Positions 55,377-64,000 of a stretch of 64,000 nt of DNA are shown one piece after another. The stretch is from assembly GCF_003589595.1 (NCBI RefSeq), contig NW_020653945.1:6997547-7061546 (forward strand), written 5' to 3'. The translations under genes were made by a program, and so were the position numbers. The stretch's first letter is position 1; each line of letters opens with the position of its first letter. Source of the DNA: Hyposmocoma kahamanoa (Eukaryota > Arthropoda > Insecta > Lepidoptera > Cosmopterigidae). Below the pieces are notes generated by a model, which saw only the letters and a program-made list of their open reading frames with translations, ran no database searches and had not been told where the DNA came from.

Positions 55377-55660
55377 TTTTTTTATATGATACCAAATGAG
55401 GGAACGAACAAGTCGTGGCCTGGTGGTAAGCGATACGCCTATCCATAACACTTGCAGAGACAGAACTTTAAATCACAAAGAACTGACGCGCACTGCCACT
55501 GCGCCCGTCACCTTGAGACATAATTTGACATATCCTACGTGCCGTGTAATTTCACCAGCACCTTCAAAACTGGCACGCAGTACCTAATGCTTGCCAACAG
55601 AAATAGGTAAGGTGGCCGTACTTCCCTGGACGAACTCTTTCACAAGGAGATCTCTTGCTA
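55377..55660 (-). repeat. Family 1 repeat, copy 13, partly inside an inverted duplication
   Basis: Its head (55603-55660) is within the left arm of the inverted duplication. The same head appears truncated at 57574-57630 in the right arm (copy 14). Confidence 0.85.
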
Positions 55661-56092
55661 TTAAAGCATTAGTTATGGTATTTATTATTACTGCGTTGAA
55701 TTTAAAATTGGGAATTGTGTAGTTTTTTTGGTATTTTAAAATACGATAACTGTGTATGATAATTGATAATATATTATCACAATTTAATAAATCGAACCTT
55801 TTGAAGACTTTAGCAGAGAGAAGAGTATTAGGTAAATTGCTCATTGATCCAACTCTGAACAATTTGAATAAATAAAAAAAGTTTAAACCTAATACAAAGA
55901 TCTGTAAAAAGCAAAGGGAATTTCGTAAGAACTTTTAACCCTGTGACGATGTGACCTCTTTCGTCTTCATCTCACCTTTTTATCACATTTTTTCTAGTTC
56001 CTGGCGACTTTTGACGTTTTGAATCGTTTTCTAATTCTTTATCTTCGTCATGCTTACTTTGCTTCATTCTGTAGTTACTCCGTACAAAATTC
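55603..56092 (+). repeat. Inverted duplication, left arm
   Basis: 490 bases that recur in reverse complement at 57143-57630 with only about a dozen and a half differences by eye. It includes a family-1 head, about 270 bases of otherwise unique DNA (for example CTTTTGAAGACTTTAGCAGA), and a copy of the GATAAAAAGGTGGGAT family. A 92-codon minus-strand reading appears in both arms only because of the duplication. Confidence 0.9.
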
Positions 56093-57142
56093 AAAAACAC
56101 AATGATATGAGTTTTAAAAACATATCACGGTAATGCGCTACGCTTCGTTTAGGTTGAAAGTGGTAGTTTTATTTATTGATTGCAAGAGATATGAAACTTA
56201 ACACCTACAGTTTAAGGTGTAAATCACATCATACAGCTCGTACATGTAGTAATTGCTATTGTTTATTGTAAGATCCCAATGTCATCACCTTCAAGGTCTG
56301 CTACGTCGTCAGTTACTATCTTAAGAAACCCGTGCAGTGCGACAGTTTACTATAGATTAGGGTCACTTTCAAAACAATGAACAATTTTGGCATCATCTGT
56401 AGTGTTAATTTTACTAGTTTTATATTTAAGGTCAATAGAATTATGCCAGTCAGAGTATGAAAGTTGTTGAAAGAGGAAAAGAAATAGGTCATGACGTACT
56501 TTCCGCCTTAACTTATATGCGCAGTTTCTTTAATCTTTACGATTATTTGTTGAGTTGTGTTGATATATATGTTATACTACCATGATATATATATACATAT
56601 TGTGAAAGACTCTACTAGTTGGTTTGAAGTGTCCCGGAGTGATTTCCGTACTCTGGTACTCGTATACAGTACAGGGAATTCGCTAGTTCCCTAGAGACCA
56701 GACAACGGTGTGATTATCTGGCTCATATTATTATTGATACAAAGATCCAACAACACACGGAACGTTCCATCGATCTGACTGGACTTGAACCAGCGTGTTT
56801 TGCCATGTGGGGGCCACCGTTTTTAGCAACTGAGTTAAAGACGGGGTTGTAGCATAGCCTTGGCGAAATTAAAGAGAAGGCTCGGTCCGCAAAGTTTTTT
56901 TTGCAAGATTTATATTGTAGAGATGTAAACAAAGAAAAGGTAAGGAAAGAAGAAGGAATGGCTGTAACAAAAAACAATGATATAATAACTATAAAACACT
57001 CCTTACTTAAATTACATGAGGATATGCTTATAGATGAATATAAGTAGACACCCCAAAAGGGCCTGTACTGGTAAATATATATATTGCTGCTTTATAAGCA
57101 AATTGGGTTTACATGATTGAAGGACACGTCTTTTCTCTTCGG
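56093..57142. other. Spacer of the inverted duplication
   Basis: About 1050 bases. 56740-56850 is a minus-strand tRNA-like SINE (family 4 type: ATACAAAGATC, GACTGGACTTGAACCAGCG). 56870-57020 is the repeat shared with 17305 and 26085. 56630-56700 shares GTGTCCCGGAGTG with 24288. No gene is seen. Confidence 0.5.
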
Positions 57143-57630
57143 GAATTTTGTACGGAGTAACTACAGATTGAAGCAAAGTAAGCATGACGAAGAAAAAGAA
57201 TTAGAAAACGATTCAAAACGTCAAAAGTCACCAGGAACTAGAAAAAATGTGAAAAAAGGTTGATGAAGACGAAAGAGGTCGCAACGTCGTAGGGTTAAAA
57301 GTTCTTACGAAATTCCCTTTGCTTTTTACAGATCTTTGTATTAGGTTTAAACTTTTTTTATTTATTGAAATTGTTCAGAGTTGGATCAATGAGCAATTTA
57401 CCTAATACTCTTCTCTCTGCTAAAGTCTTCAAAAGGTTCGATTTATTAAATTGTGATAATATATTATCAATTATCATACACAGTTATCGTATTTTAAAAT
57501 ACCAAAAAAACTACACAATTCCCAATTTTAAATTCAACGCAGAAATACTAAATACCATAACTAATGCTTTAATAGCAAGAGATCTCCTTGTGAAAGAGTT
57601 CGTCCAGGGAAGTACAGCCACCTTACCTAT
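57143..57630 (-). repeat. Inverted duplication, right arm
   Basis: Reverse complement of 55603-56092. It ends inside a family-1 repeat (GCCACCTTACCTAT), after which sequence diverges, only 81 bases before PDZD8 exon 11. The family-1 part here (57574-57630) is truncated by the duplication boundary and not by retroposition. Confidence 0.9.
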
Positions 57631-57711
57631 ATATGTACATATACACAAAGCAACTACATAGTTTTTTACGAATGAAAAATATAGTCTAAAATTAATAACA
57701 TTTTTGTACAG

Positions 57712-57834
57712 ACTCCTCCACCGGCAGCAGCTGCCCGCCCCCAGAGCTGACCATGACCGAAGCTGATATAATCGTGGATCCTGATTCCGACGAGGAACCG
57801 GAGAGAAAAGACTCCCTTGACGTTCATGAAGAAG
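57712..57834 (+). CDS. PDZD8: PDZD8 exon 11: acidic linker after C1
   Basis: Completes Asp760 and encodes 761-800 plus one base (DSSTGSSCPPPELTMTEADI, IVDPDSDEEPERKDSLDVHE). The acceptor is TTTTTGTACAG and the donor G|GTAGGA; it enters and leaves in phase 1. It is a disordered, acidic segment with SDEEPERKDS, a possible casein-kinase-2-type site, in the place of the linker between C1 and the C-terminal coiled coil. The phase match to exon 10 across 11 kb and the composition support it. The exact sequence is not conserved. Confidence 0.78.
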
Positions 57835-59142
57835 GTAGGAAAAGTCAGTCTTACTACATAATCGTTAGTTTGTCTTTTTGATTAATTTTCAGCTCGCACT
57901 TGTTCTATAATATATAGTCGTATAAAGTTAGATTACGCAAGAAACTACGAACTATTTACAACAGGAATCTTCGTAGATGTATCAATCATCTTTTTACCGA
58001 CACTTTTTTAAAGGTGTAAAACAAAAAAAAATCTTAAAAATCGTATCGTTATCTGAGTATATATTACGCTAATCGTCTTATCCTTAATTTATATCTTAAT
58101 ATATTCAGCGAAATTTATGATTTATTTTTGAAAATATTCAAAAAAAACATTTGCTTGCCCCTTTGTTTAATGGGTTACCAGATAACTTTTTACGACTTTA
58201 TCGTAAAAAAAGTTTTGATAATGTTTTTAGTAGTTCTTTCATACCTAATAAAATCATTTTTGGGTACGATCAGTCTTCAGACCTTTTTTTTCCATCTTCT
58301 AAACTTCAGACACAGACAAAACTTCAAATGGTATTCCATAATCATAAATATCTAATTATGGAAAACGATTGGTTGAGGTGATTGGTGGAACCAGTCACAA
58401 AAGTTATGGTTTTTTTCTATAGAAATAATGAAAATAAGTATAATGAAAATGGGGTAAATTAATATTTTTTTAGGAGTTTGATTTACGCTACAGATGAAAT
58501 GGAGTCTTTTTAATAATTATAAAAATTATTAGGCAATTTTAAAATTTTATTAAAAATTTAGGAACTGCTGACTGCCGATAAAAAAGTTGACAAGTGCAAT
58601 CCATAAGGGCTAAATTATAAAAATTTGTAACAAAGAAACCGTAAGAAAACATGATCGTACGTAGGCGCAATAACGAGGAACCATCCGTGAATATAAGCAC
58701 CGACTAAAATTCGCCGAATGGTTCTAAAGATAATAATATATTTAGGTCAATATACGCAAGCTTGCCAGACCGCCAGGCGGTGGCTATTTCGTATTTCAAC
58801 AAATATCTTCTTAATTATACAGTAAGGTCACAAGGTTTAGTCTCATTTTGTCAAAACACATTTTCTTCCTGGTTATAAAAATGCAGTAGGAAGATACCAT
58901 GTTTTGCAATTTATTATGCTTACTCATACTTTTACATGTAGGTATATTGTAGTCATAATTTTGTTCATTCATGTAACACGGTATACAACTGTTGGAATAT
59001 GGCAATTATTATAATTGGAACAAGCGCCTACAGCATGGTATTTTTACTTTTTTTTAGTAACTCCACTGGTAACTCCACTATTTTTGCGTTTATTTTAATA
59101 CACTTTTTGTTGCCATTGATTTGTTTCTATTTAGACGCCAGC
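57835..59142. other. Intron after exon 11, nothing recognised
   Basis: AT-rich. A small PDZD8 exon of length 3n+1 is expected somewhere between 57835 and 60196, but I could not place it. Confidence 0.4.
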
Positions 59143-59599
59143 CAGTGGCGGATTTGCCCTAAGGCCCAGTAGGCCCGGGCCTAGGGCGGCCAGATTTTAG
59201 GGGCTGCCAATTGTGACAAAAAATTCACTGATGATCACAAGACATAACTCAAAGTACCTCAAACGCCTCCTACAACAATAATCTTCCTAAATATCTTGCG
59301 TACATTTTATGTATAAAATATATATATCTAATTTTGTATGAGAATGAACCCATAGTTAAATAAATAAAACCTAAAACCGTTTTAAATGTTTTATTTTAAT
59401 CTGAACCCTCCGAAAATATTAAAAACTAGCAGCTATTATAGTTACTAAACTTCTAAATCGATTTCAATAAAAGTTAGTAATAAAGTAAATTCATTATGTA
59501 GTCTACCTACCAGTATATGATGAGTGCTGAGAAAGGGGCAGCTGGTACTGACTGCATGGCCTAGGGCCTAAGGTGGCCAAAATTTCAAATCCGCCACTG
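59143..59599. mobile_element. hAT-type nonautonomous element, 457 bp
   Basis: Terminal inverted repeats CAGTGGCGGATTTG (left) and CAAATCCGCCACTG (right), with a further imperfect GGCCTAGGGC inverted pair. The identical 8-mers ACGCCAGC lie at 59135-59142 and 59600-59607. CAGTGGCGGAT ends plus an 8-bp duplication are diagnostic of hAT insertion. No transposase is encoded. Confidence 0.92.
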
Positions 59600-59607
59600 A
59601 CGCCAGC

Positions 59608-60196
59608 TGAAAAACCTTTTCTTGAAGAACCCTTTATACTGAATGAAATGAAATGAATTTAAGGACCTTCAAATGTAACACTTTTGAGTATTTTGTATTA
59701 AATTTTTATTTCATGGACATACTTTTGGACTATTTACTCGTGTCATGTATTTGTTATTAACTTGTGACGATCCTTGATGAAGATAAATTTTATAATTATT
59801 GTGTATTAACAATTAAATTATTGATATTATATTATATTATTATATTATGTATGAAAAATACACAGTCATTATTTATTTATTAATTAGAGTGTATTTTTAT
59901 GACGATCTCGACATAATTTCTTACACTTTGACCATGTAGTGCAATTTATACTGTAGTATTATATTTGAGAAATAAATAATCTAATCTAATCTGACAATAG
60001 TTCCACTACTCAACATTTATAATCAAATTGACCAAAGCGATGTGCGCGTCATCAATTGACCAATCGTATGAATCTTACACATTCTCCAATTAAAAATGTA
60101 TTATGTTATAACCTACTCTCCAATCGTGGGTAAAAATAAATTGGTGGCATTGACGGTTTTTTTATATATTTATTTATCTATTTTGTTTCTGCACAG
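59608..60196. other. Intron, AT-rich
   Basis: TTATAT-type low complexity at 59820-59850, and an AATCTAATCTAATC run at 59975. No gene. Confidence 0.4.
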
Positions 60197-60269
60197 ACGA
60201 ATTGTACGATTGCTGACGAAAGGCGGTACCGCGTTGTTAGCACGACTGGACACGCCACACGTTTCTAAG
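60197..60269 (+). CDS. PDZD8: PDZD8 candidate exon 12 (phase gap before it)
   Basis: The frame RIVRLLTKGGTALLARLDTP followed by HVSK, after a strong acceptor (TTTTGTTTCTGCACAG) and before AAG|GTTTTT. Vertebrate PDZD8 has a similar 'I....RLL..R.VSK' helix between the C1 and the coiled coil. It needs an incoming phase 2, but exon 11 leaves in phase 1. A direct join would hit a stop after six codons (tgc tga). Either a small exon is missing between them or this exon is used differently. Confidence 0.62.
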
Positions 60270-62615
60270 GTTTTTTATTTAGTACACAAAGTCTATGTGA
60301 TTATGTTTTCATGATTCCTTCTGATTTCTTTGGTAGTTCGGATGCTTGTATTTTACCCGAATGTGTTGTTCCTGAAGCGATCTACCTGTAGGTACCCGTG
60401 ATTTCTGTATGTGTATATATACTGGGTGTTAACATAATATTTGCTTTACATCCAAAAGGTTGATGCCAATTTCTAAATTCGCAGAAATAAATAGCTGTAT
60501 ATAACATTCTGTAGGTGAGAGGTAAAAAACCATAAGTGCCAAATAGTAATTTTTACTACAGAGCGTTTAAAAGAGGCCCTTAATTAGGCATTGAAAATGA
60601 ATCTTAATGTCAAATAAAATATATTAAATAAAGAACAAACAACAATAGGGCATAATATCTTTACCATTGCAAAATTTTAGCATCCTAAAGCAATATCGAG
60701 TTCTTTTCATTCTTTTCAAATGTTTTCTTCGTAAAATTAAAAATAAGGTATTTTATTAATAACTATTGTAACTATAGTGAAAAAATAGGGTAGTTTGCAT
60801 CAGTATTAGACATAACTGGTTGAAGACTGTACCACCTCAGTCAACCATGACCATGGGACCTGTACAGGGCCCGTAACGTCGGTTTGTTTGAAAAAACAAA
60901 TATACGCGATTTAAATCCGGAAAAATAGTTTCATTTCCTATCCTAAAGCAATGTTTGTAAAAACATGTAAATCCCAAGCTATGGACATGAGGTCCTTTAC
61001 TTCTCACCTACAGCAATTAGTATGGAACAGCTGATATATTTATCTCGATTTCTCGTAGTAAATGTTGTTTGTATTAATGGATGGAAACACTCCCTCTCTG
61101 TTGTAACAAAATTAAATTAACAGCCTGTATATATTTTTTGTCTATTATACACAAATAGAACCCTATACTTAATTGCGCTACATATGTGACCTTTTCCTAC
61201 CTGATCTTTAGTGTCTGTTGTGTTATTTTATTATACACCAGTAGTGCCGCCTTTTTACCATATAGGGAATTTAGTTACGTTCTTATATGTGCGTACTGAC
61301 GTGCACTACGGCAATAAAGCTAAATAAATTACAATTTATTGCATCAATTGCTTGGAAGACAGCAAATGACGTCACACACCGCCATTATATATACGTTTCT
61401 GAATTTACAGTATATAACACCTTTAATGTCCAATTTGACCGTAACAACCGCCTTCCGTGTGTGATATTTATTATATTTGTAACGTAGATTGATATATAGA
61501 TAAAAATTTTATTCACTTCCATGACTTATTTACATAGGATCCACTAAAACTAATACCATAATTATTATTATATTGAACCAGATATAACTAAATAGTTTTG
61601 GAAGTCCTGGCAGTGAAAAGGCGCTGGCTCAGCATAAATGCCGCAGTTTCCCATGACGCTGGTATTATATATATACACACAACAAACAAAATGTATAACA
61701 AAAAAACAAATGTATACACACAATGTATGTTACGTATGTAGATCAGTATCAGTGTTGCCAGGGCCCTTGAGTCGAAAATTATGTTTTGTTAACTCAAACG
61801 TTACATTTTTGCTGCAAAAACATTGACTTTACAAAAATGAAATTTAAATTTTTTTTTAGTCAAAAATTCTAATTATAAACGATATATATTTATATACGCA
61901 TAAATCTTCAAAAAAAATCAAATAAGTTGGTACGCTCAAGAAAAGCAAAGTTCTAACAAGTAATTTTGGTTGATATCATTTTGTTTGCGCCGCTGCGCCT
62001 TCTCTGAGTTACTTTAGTGTCTAATTTGGGTGCATTCGTAAGCTATTTAGGATTTACAAAAACAAATATACCTATAGTTGAATTTTGTAAAAGTCATTGT
62101 TCTCAAAAGTTACAAAAATTGCCTCAAAAACAGAAGAGAGAAGCTTTAAAGTTACGAAAAATGTAAGAAATATAATCATCTGGCAACACTAATGAGTATT
62201 TACTCGTTTTCGGTGTTTTACCTTTTTATTTCATGAAAAGAGAGCTATTCTTAGCATTAAAAATGTATATAATCATCTACATAGATTAGAAGAGGTCGAT
62301 TTTCTTTGGTAACCAAACTCCAAGAACGAATTTCGATGTATTTTTTATATGAAATGCTCTACATAACACTGTCTAGGATTTCTGAAGAATGTTTATTTTA
62401 AGTTTGTCCTTTTATGCTCTGGTTAACAACGACTGATGGTAGCAACTTAAAAGTAATAACTATCATCGTAAAAAACGTGAAGAATTTCTCAATGAAATCC
62501 CACTCTAAAATAAATTTAAAAAATAATGTAATCGTTACACAATCCTTGTGTAGTAAATTAAAAGACTTATTGCTTAAAATTCAAACTAAATGATAGTATA
62601 GCGTGTCAACCCCAT
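60270..62615. other. Intron, one GGGCCC repeat
   Basis: 60845-60942 is a copy of the dispersed repeat (GGGACCTGTACAGGGCCCG, CGTCGGTTTGTTTGAAAAAA). Otherwise AT-rich unique sequence with no supported gene. Confidence 0.45.
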
Positions 62616-62618
62616 CTA

Positions 62619-62730
62619 GTGCGCCCGGAGCGTACGCGAAAGCGTCCTACCCGATATCGCGACGACTACCCATCCTCGAGGAGTAGATTTGTCATTGCGA
62701 ATGTAAATGGCGTTTCTCGCCATCGACCCT
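62619..62730 (+). pseudogene. Short basic reading, possible retroelement tail
   Basis: One frame reads RPERTRKRPTRYRDDYPSSR, and the sequence is GC-richer than its surroundings. Several LTR retrotransposon polyproteins have tails of this type ('RR..R.RK.P.RY.DY'). A second frame is also open, so the call is weak. Confidence 0.25.
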
Positions 62731-62747
62731 GTATTGCCAAAATATCA

Positions 62748-62825
62748 TTTTTTCATGACCAAATTATGGTAATAACGGAAGTTACCGGAAGTTCTTTCGT
62801 TATTACCATATTTGATCATGAAAAA
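62748..62825. repeat. Hairpin with 28-bp arms
   Basis: TTTCATGACCAAATTATGGT and AATAACG pair with CGTTATTACCATATTTGATC and ATGAAA, with two mismatches. The loop is about 21 bases and itself contains TTACCGGAA. Confidence 0.75.
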
Positions 62826-62914
62826 GTAGAGTTTCTTAATTTATTGTTATACAAGAGAATAAATTGATAAACGCATTAACGTATCAGTAAGTACGCAAAG
62901 TACCTATTCAAGTT

Positions 62915-63200
62915 TTTGTGACGGGACGAACAAGTCGTAAGCCTGGTATAAGCGACACGCCTGTCTATAGCAGTTACAGCACCACTCAGAGCTTTAAATC
63001 GCAAAAATCTGAGGGGCACTGCGCCCGTCACCCTGAGATCTAGGTTGACAAGTCCCAAGTGCCTGTAATTTCACCAGCACCCTTACCCTTCAAAACCGGA
63101 ACACAGTAATGCTCACACTACTGCTTAGTGGCAGAAATAGGTAAGGTGGCAGTATTTCCCTGGACGAACTCTTTAACAAGGAGCTCTACGGCTACTAAAT
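62915..63200 (-). repeat. Family 1 repeat, copy 15
   Basis: Minus-strand copy (GTGACGGGACGAACAAGTCG to AGCTCTACGGCTACTAAA), nearly full-length with small deletions. Confidence 0.87.
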
Positions 63201-63390
63201 TTCATTAATACCTACGTATAGTAAACCTGAATGTAATAAAATTATCGCTTACTAAAAATACTGTCTTACCAATAGTACGCCAATCTATTTAAAACAATCT
63301 TTAGGATTACTTTAACCTGTGTACCACGTGTGTGGATGACGCAATAGGTACCTGGTGGTTTATGTACAACCTAAGGATATACTTCCTCAG

Positions 63391-63514
63391 GTGGCGGAGC
63401 AATGAGTGCGCTGGTGGCAGGGCTGCGGCGAGCAGGCTCTGCGCACTCATTGTCAGCCCCCAAATCCTGCGCCTCTTCCCGGTCACTGCCCCCTTCTCCA
63501 AGTCATACACCCAG
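63391..63514 (+). CDS. PDZD8: PDZD8 candidate exon 13: Ser/Pro-rich segment
   Basis: The frame GGAMSALVAGLRRAGSAHSL, SAPKSCASSRSLPPSPSHTP, then R split by the donor AG|GTATGT. The acceptor is ACTTCCTCAG. PPSPSHTP lies where vertebrate PDZD8 has a similar 'PSPKHTP' stretch before its coiled coil. This frame needs an incoming phase 1, while exon 12 leaves in phase 0. The phase-0 frame has a stop at codon 5, so another small exon is expected between 60270 and 63390. It leaves in phase 2 and the gene continues past the window. Confidence 0.6.
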
Positions 63515-63539
63515 GTATGTTGGTAACCATCAAGTTATC

Positions 63540-63850
63540 AAATTTTTTTTTTTCAATCTAATTTCAAATGACGGGACGAACAAGTCGAGCGCCTGATGGT
63601 AAGCAACACGCCTGTCCATAACAGTTGCAGTGTCACTCAGCTCTTTAAATCGCAAAGAATTTAGGCAAACTGCCTCTGCGCCCGACACCCTGAGACACAA
63701 GTTCACAAGTCCCATGTGCCTGTAATTTCACCCTTACCCTTCAAAACCGGAACACAGTAATGCTGACATTACTGCTTGGCGGCAGAAATAGATAAGGTGC
63801 AGTTGTGCCCTGGACGAACTCTTTCACAAGGAGCTCTACTGCTACTAAAT
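63540..63850 (-). repeat. Family 1 repeat, copy 16
   Basis: Nearly full-length minus-strand copy with a T-rich end at 63542 and head at 63848 (GAGCTCTACTGCTACTAAA), starting 26 bases after the exon 13 donor. Confidence 0.88.
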
Positions 63851-64000
63851 ATATGTACATAGCTAGCGTTGGGAAGCGACCGTATAAAACCAGACATAGG
63901 CTTTTTAGATGCTTATCCGGCCAAATTAGAAGGTGTTCGGCTTCTATATCTTTTGTTAAGCTATTTATGTTTGACCAAATTTTGTTGTATTTAATTTTGA
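63851..64000. other. Window end, nothing recognised
   Basis: Presumed PDZD8 intron sequence. Confidence 0.3.

Noticed and set aside
55584..55862. A 92-codon reading repeated almost exactly at 57365-57661
   Set aside because: The duplicate protein arises from the inverted DNA duplication and includes family-1 repeat sequence. There is no start context, domain or conservation beyond the DNA identity.
59128..59660. Candidate PDZD8 exon after TTTCTATTTAG, interrupted by the hAT element
   Set aside because: The sequence after the acceptor, with or without the element, reaches a stop quickly in the required phase and has no donor. It is kept only as a weak idea.

Overview
The window looks like nuclear DNA from an insect, most likely a moth or butterfly. 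It is AT-rich, its introns are large and full of transposons, and its repeat families (tRNA-derived SINEs, an A-tailed repeat of about 300 bp with sixteen copies, mariner elements) have a lepidopteran character. The order is an inference; no species is claimed. There are no bacterial operons, CRISPR arrays, rRNA genes or intact tRNA genes.

One host gene is recognisable: the plus-strand orthologue of PDZD8, a protein that tethers the ER to other organelles and transfers lipid. Eleven coding exons from 9706 to 57834 join with perfect phase agreement. They encode, in order, an N-terminal membrane anchor, the SMP lipid-transfer domain, a C2-like segment, a PDZ domain, a Ser/Pro-rich acidic linker, a second C2-like region and a C1 zinc finger. 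Two further exons (60197-60269 and 63391-63514) continue the family pattern, but their phases do not join directly, so at least one small exon per gap is unplaced. The C-terminal coiled coil must lie beyond position 64000. A 5' untranslated exon may end at 4969.

The rest is intronic or upstream DNA packed with mobile elements. (a) 1-9700: two decayed mariner copies, a three-level nest (SINE, then an 8-bp-TSD transposon, then a MITE), a LINE 3' end and several SINEs. (b) The 17.6-kb intron 1: a 456-bp TIR element, large foldbacks, a LINE C-terminal fragment, a transposon carrying a frameshifted MADF domain, and an RT remnant. (c) 27.6-46.5 kb: a TA-flanked element inside a SINE, a 5'-truncated LINE inserted in a MITE, a MITE with TAA target duplications, a foldback just before exon 8, and a 508-bp sister of the 456-bp TIR element. 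(d) 46.6-64 kb: an APE endonuclease fragment, a structurally complete mariner with an uninterrupted 336-residue transposase, a near-identical inverted duplication with 490-bp arms, and a hAT-type element with a perfect 8-bp target duplication.

I see no clearly new multi-gene biological system. The strongest signals are the intact mariner, the young inverted duplication, the MADF-bearing element, the paired 8-bp-TSD elements, and the predicted missing small exons of PDZD8.
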